In this document: positions 61,905-64,000 of the stretch, piece by piece | Position numbering within the stretch: the stretch's first letter is position 1 | How the letters are laid out: each line of letters begins with the position of its first letter | Source of the DNA: Hymenobacter volaticus | GTDB lineage: Bacteria; Bacteroidota; Bacteroidia; Cytophagales; Hymenobacteraceae | NCBI RefSeq assembly: GCF_022921055.1 | Contig: NZ_CP095064.1 | Span: forward strand, 124,001-188,000 | Length of the DNA: 64,000 bases | Direction of reading: 5' to 3' | Made by a program: the position numbers and the translations under genes | The notes under the pieces: model-generated | Database searches by the model: none | Seen by the model: only the letters and a program-made list of their open reading frames with translations | What the model was told of the DNA's origin: nothing

Positions 61905-62269
61905 TTAGCACCAGAAAGGATCGGTACCTAGTTGGTCAGAGGGTATCATCTGATAGAGTAGAAGCATAAAGAGTAGCAAAGAGCCGTATAGCCACCACAT
62001 CCCTACATAAGTACGTCGGCCACAGGGGTACTGTGCTCAAGGCGGCGAGTATAGAACACAAAGGTGGGTACCATCCAGAGGCCTATCCACCCGCACACGC
62101 GATCGGTGGCGTCTACAAAAGCATCTCTGCTTCGGTCTGATGCAAACTTAGGCAGATGCGGTATATGCCTAGCCAGAGCGGAGAGGCAGATAAATACACC
62201 GAGGACTCTGGATTTAGTAATGGGCAGGCGGGTAGGGGACCAGAGCAAGTTGGCTGTCGTGGATTTCAT
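61905..62269 (-). pseudogene. Small three-helix membrane protein, frameshifted
   Basis: From the ATG at 62269: MKSTTANLLWSPTRLPITKS, helix (RVLGVFICLSALA), DAFVDATDRVCGWIGLWMVP, then EHSTPV. Adding one G to the GG complementary to 62020-62021 gives TPVGRRTYVGMWWLYGSLLL, a third helix and the end SDQLGTDPFWC with a TAA at 61905-61907. That stop touches the ATG of the next gene (TAAATG), which strongly supports the corrected frame and an operon. Function unknown. Confidence 0.65.
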
Positions 62270-62392
62270 GCAGGGTGATGCTTGGTGCTCGCAGTTGTTG
62301 CTATGGATAAGAGGAAGCAACTGCTCTATGAGCAACAACAGCCATCCTTCTCCTTCACACCTAAGCGATGAGGCAAAGCTAACGAAATAAAC

Positions 62393-62423
62393 TTTGCACC
62401 TCAAAGTACTTTCAATACTTTTG
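62393..62423 (+). promoter_or_regulatory. Bacteroidetes-type promoter (TTTG-N19-TACTTTTG)
   Basis: TTTG at 62393-62396, a 19-base gap, then TACTTTTG at 62416-62423 fits the B. fragilis-type consensus TTTG-N19-TANNTTTG exactly. Transcription would start near 62430, seven bases before the first possible ATG (62437) of the AT-rich gene. Confidence 0.7.
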
Positions 62424-62436
62424 CTTGCCTATATTA

Positions 62437-62955
62437 ATGCCTGGCGCTCCAATGGAGGACTTACTAAATGAAGGCTTACCGAATATAGATGAGTTACAAT
62501 TACTAGATATCAAGAACGACGACACATCAGCCGATATTTCGCCTTATCCAATGCTATACCCGACGCTGGCTTCCGCACTAGATCAAAATATTGAAATTCA
62601 TCCATTTTCATCATTCAAGCTTAAGGTCAGCTCAGATAATAATATTAAAATGAATAATAAATTACACGCTATTGTCTTAATAGCAATTATACTGCAATTT
62701 CTAGGCGAAGAACTATTGTTTGAGATTGTAGCTCACATAACCCTTCCTTTAAGTAGGTCTTTATCTTATGTAATCCTATTAATTTGGTTTACACTAATTG
62801 CATTAGCGTGTTATAAAGGCATGACTTATGAAAAAACAAATACAGACAAGTTGTTTTATGTTTTTTATTGCTGCCTTTTCATTTTAAGCCTCATCTACAC
62901 AGGAAGGTATGCTTTAAATTGGCTATTGATAGATGACAAACAATTTTATAATTAA
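62437..62955 (+). CDS. AT-rich membrane protein, first of three in tandem
   Basis: 172 residues from the ATG at 62437; an ATG at 62452 (MEDLLNEGLP) leaves a longer leader after the promoter and may be the true start. An acidic N-terminal 60 residues (LPNIDELQLLDIKNDDTSAD) is followed by hydrophobic segments at about 73-88, 92-105, 108-126 and 140-160 and a polar link CYKGMTYEKTNTDKLFYVFY. That link resembles the equivalent region of the third gene (CYLGCNNSKTHTDFLLPLYQ). Strongly AT-rich, unlike the rest of the window. No family recognised. Confidence 0.7.
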   Translation: MPGAPMEDLLNEGLPNIDELQLLDIKNDDTSADISPYPMLYPTLASALDQNIEIHPFSSFKLKVSSDNNIKMNNKLHAIVLIAIILQFLGEELLFEIVAHITLPLSRSLSYVILLIWFTLIALACYKGMTYEKTNTDKLFYVFYCCLFILSLIYTGRYALNWLLIDDKQFYN

Positions 62956-62990
62956 GGTGCTGGTTTAAATAGGCATCTATTTAGCGACAA

Positions 62991-63344
62991 ATGAAAATAC
63001 CTCTCTTATTACGTCTCTTCTACATCTGTATTTTTCCAATTATAGCAATATCTAGTTGTCTGCTATTCTTTGCAAATTTATTTTACTTCAACTATAGTTT
63101 TAATGTTATTAGCAAAGTGTCTCAGTACATAATCCTTGCTGTTTCTTATGCTGTACTAGCTTATTCGAGCCTTAGAGCCTACCCATATTTAAAATCTTTA
63201 GATGAATTTAAATTTCTTACTTCAGTCTATCTTAACATAAGTGGCTTTACTTTGCTCGCGCTGTTATTTTGCATTATACTCCTAGCTCTTAAAGTACTTC
63301 AGGCTGTTTTATTTAACGGCTTTCAAGGAATGTGGACTAATTGA
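62991..63344 (+). CDS. AT-rich membrane protein, second of three
   Basis: 117 residues. Predicted helices at about 9-30 (YICIFPIIAISSCLLFFANL), 47-63 and 85-109 (SGFTLLALLFCIILLALKVL), with a polar link (YSSLRAYPYLKSLDEFKFLT) placed as in the flanking genes. Starts 35 bases after the first gene, so likely one transcript. Unknown function; AT-rich. Confidence 0.7.
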   Translation: MKIPLLLRLFYICIFPIIAISSCLLFFANLFYFNYSFNVISKVSQYIILAVSYAVLAYSSLRAYPYLKSLDEFKFLTSVYLNISGFTLLALLFCIILLALKVLQAVLFNGFQGMWTN

Positions 63345-63379
63345 TGAAACATTGTTAATGGCCTTAATATTTAGGAATC

Positions 63380-63691
63380 ATGAAAACAATAATCTATAAA
63401 AGCATATTGCCTGTCTTTATAACAAGCAATGTTTTTATCTTTTTTGCAAAATATTTATTTATAGTAAAATTTATGGATGATTTCAGTATTACAATTCAAT
63501 ATTCATCCTATATAGTATGGAGTTTACTGCTTATCTATTTATGCTACTTAGGCTGCAATAACTCAAAAACGCACACGGATTTTTTGCTGCCCTTGTATCA
63601 ATATATGATGGGCTTTATAATGGTGATGTTGGCAACTGGATTATTGTTGATGGCAATGTTCGGTGGAGAACCAAACCCTTTCAAAACCTGA
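63380..63691 (+). CDS. AT-rich membrane protein, third of three
   Basis: 103 residues. Helices at about 8-30 (ILPVFITSNVFIFFAKYLFI), 43-60 (YIVWSLLLIYLCYLGC) and 75-96 (MMGFIMVMLATGLLLMAMFG), with a link CNNSKTHTDFLLPLYQY resembling the first gene of the tandem. Starts 35 bases after the second gene. Unknown function. Confidence 0.7.
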   Translation: MKTIIYKSILPVFITSNVFIFFAKYLFIVKFMDDFSITIQYSSYIVWSLLLIYLCYLGCNNSKTHTDFLLPLYQYMMGFIMVMLATGLLLMAMFGGEPNPFKT

Positions 63692-64000
63692 TTGTCTGAC
63701 TTCTAAATTGATTTAATGACATTGATATCACTGACCTCTTTCGCGACACTAATCATCTTGATTTTTATAGCTATAACAGCCATAATCATCTTTTAAACTT
63801 ACCTATAATTCATGCTTATAACTGGTTTTGTTCCTTTCCATCGGGTGAAATAAAAACAGCTTATTCCCTTGCTTATCCCCAAAAAGTATGAGGCTCCTAC
63901 AATAGTCGAACTTACTAGTTAAGAACCTTTATCAGTGATGTTTATTCCCTTTAAAGTGTGTTTAAAATATCAGAAAATGAACACTAAAACTGTTATAAAA
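63692..64000. other. AT-rich end with a possible 26-residue membrane peptide
   Basis: No gene of normal size. A complete frame from ATG at 63716 to TAA at 63794-63796 encodes 26 residues (MTLISLTSFATLIILIFIAI, then TAIIIF), a single hydrophobic helix. It might be a small membrane peptide or type I toxin-like product, or chance in AT-rich DNA. Nothing else was recognised to the window edge. Confidence 0.3.

Overview
The window looks like chromosomal DNA of a Bacteroidetes bacterium of the Cytophagales, most likely Hymenobacter or a close relative. This is an inference from protein types, not from a marker gene. The evidence is: type IX secretion (T9SS) C-terminal sorting domains, SBBP-repeat secreted proteins, a SusC-like TonB receptor, a one-protein hybrid sensor kinase/AraC regulator, TTTG-N19-TANNTTTG promoters and mostly GC-rich coding DNA. 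No rRNA, tRNA, CRISPR array or intact transposase was seen.

Layout. 1-2837: C-terminally cut SBBP-repeat protein. 2838-3636: non-coding, with a hairpin repeat and a MITE-like element. 3.6-18 kb: about 18 short genes on both strands, mostly single and of unknown function. Several resemble families found as immunity genes of polymorphic toxins (DUF4262, DUF6896, DUF3592, HEAT-like, MafI-like), and the spacers between them carry dispersed short repeats. 18-24.9 kb: serine hydrolase, epimerase remnant, DeoR regulator with a Nudix/DUF4406 pair, AraC regulator. 24.9-28.6 kb: thioredoxin and enoyl-CoA hydratase opposite an HxlR regulator, a second AraC regulator, and an OsmC/methyltransferase deletion scar. 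28.7-34.5 kb: a hybrid two-component regulator between two target units that share a 21-bp direct-repeat operator. 34.6-39.5 kb: hydrolases, two SDRs and a SnoaL-like protein. 40-42.5 kb: sigma-54 response regulator. 43.1-49.5 kb: HTH regulator divergent from a TonB receptor and an FAD dehydrogenase. 49.6-59 kb: secreted proteins, a second SBBP/T9SS giant, a T9SS adhesin-like protein and a 17-residue-repeat S74 protein. 59-60.3 kb: gene-poor, with a possible orphan cobalamin riboswitch. 60.3-64 kb: small membrane proteins, ending in an AT-rich segment with three consecutive multi-helix membrane proteins.

A pattern that affects annotation: at least eleven genes or gene joints are broken by the apparent loss of one base from a short homopolymer run. 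Restoring that base rejoins convincing protein sequence each time. This looks more like systematic consensus error than decay, so most 'pseudogenes' listed here are probably intact in the organism. The real scars appear to be the OsmC/methyltransferase junction, the berberine-bridge tail at 49.4 kb, the epimerase remnant at 20.6 kb and the amber-bearing frame at 43.1-43.4 kb.

The most interesting items are the repeat-punctuated orphan-gene island (3.5-18 kb), the shared operators around the hybrid regulator (29.5 and 32.9 kb), and several uncharacterised dispersed palindromes.
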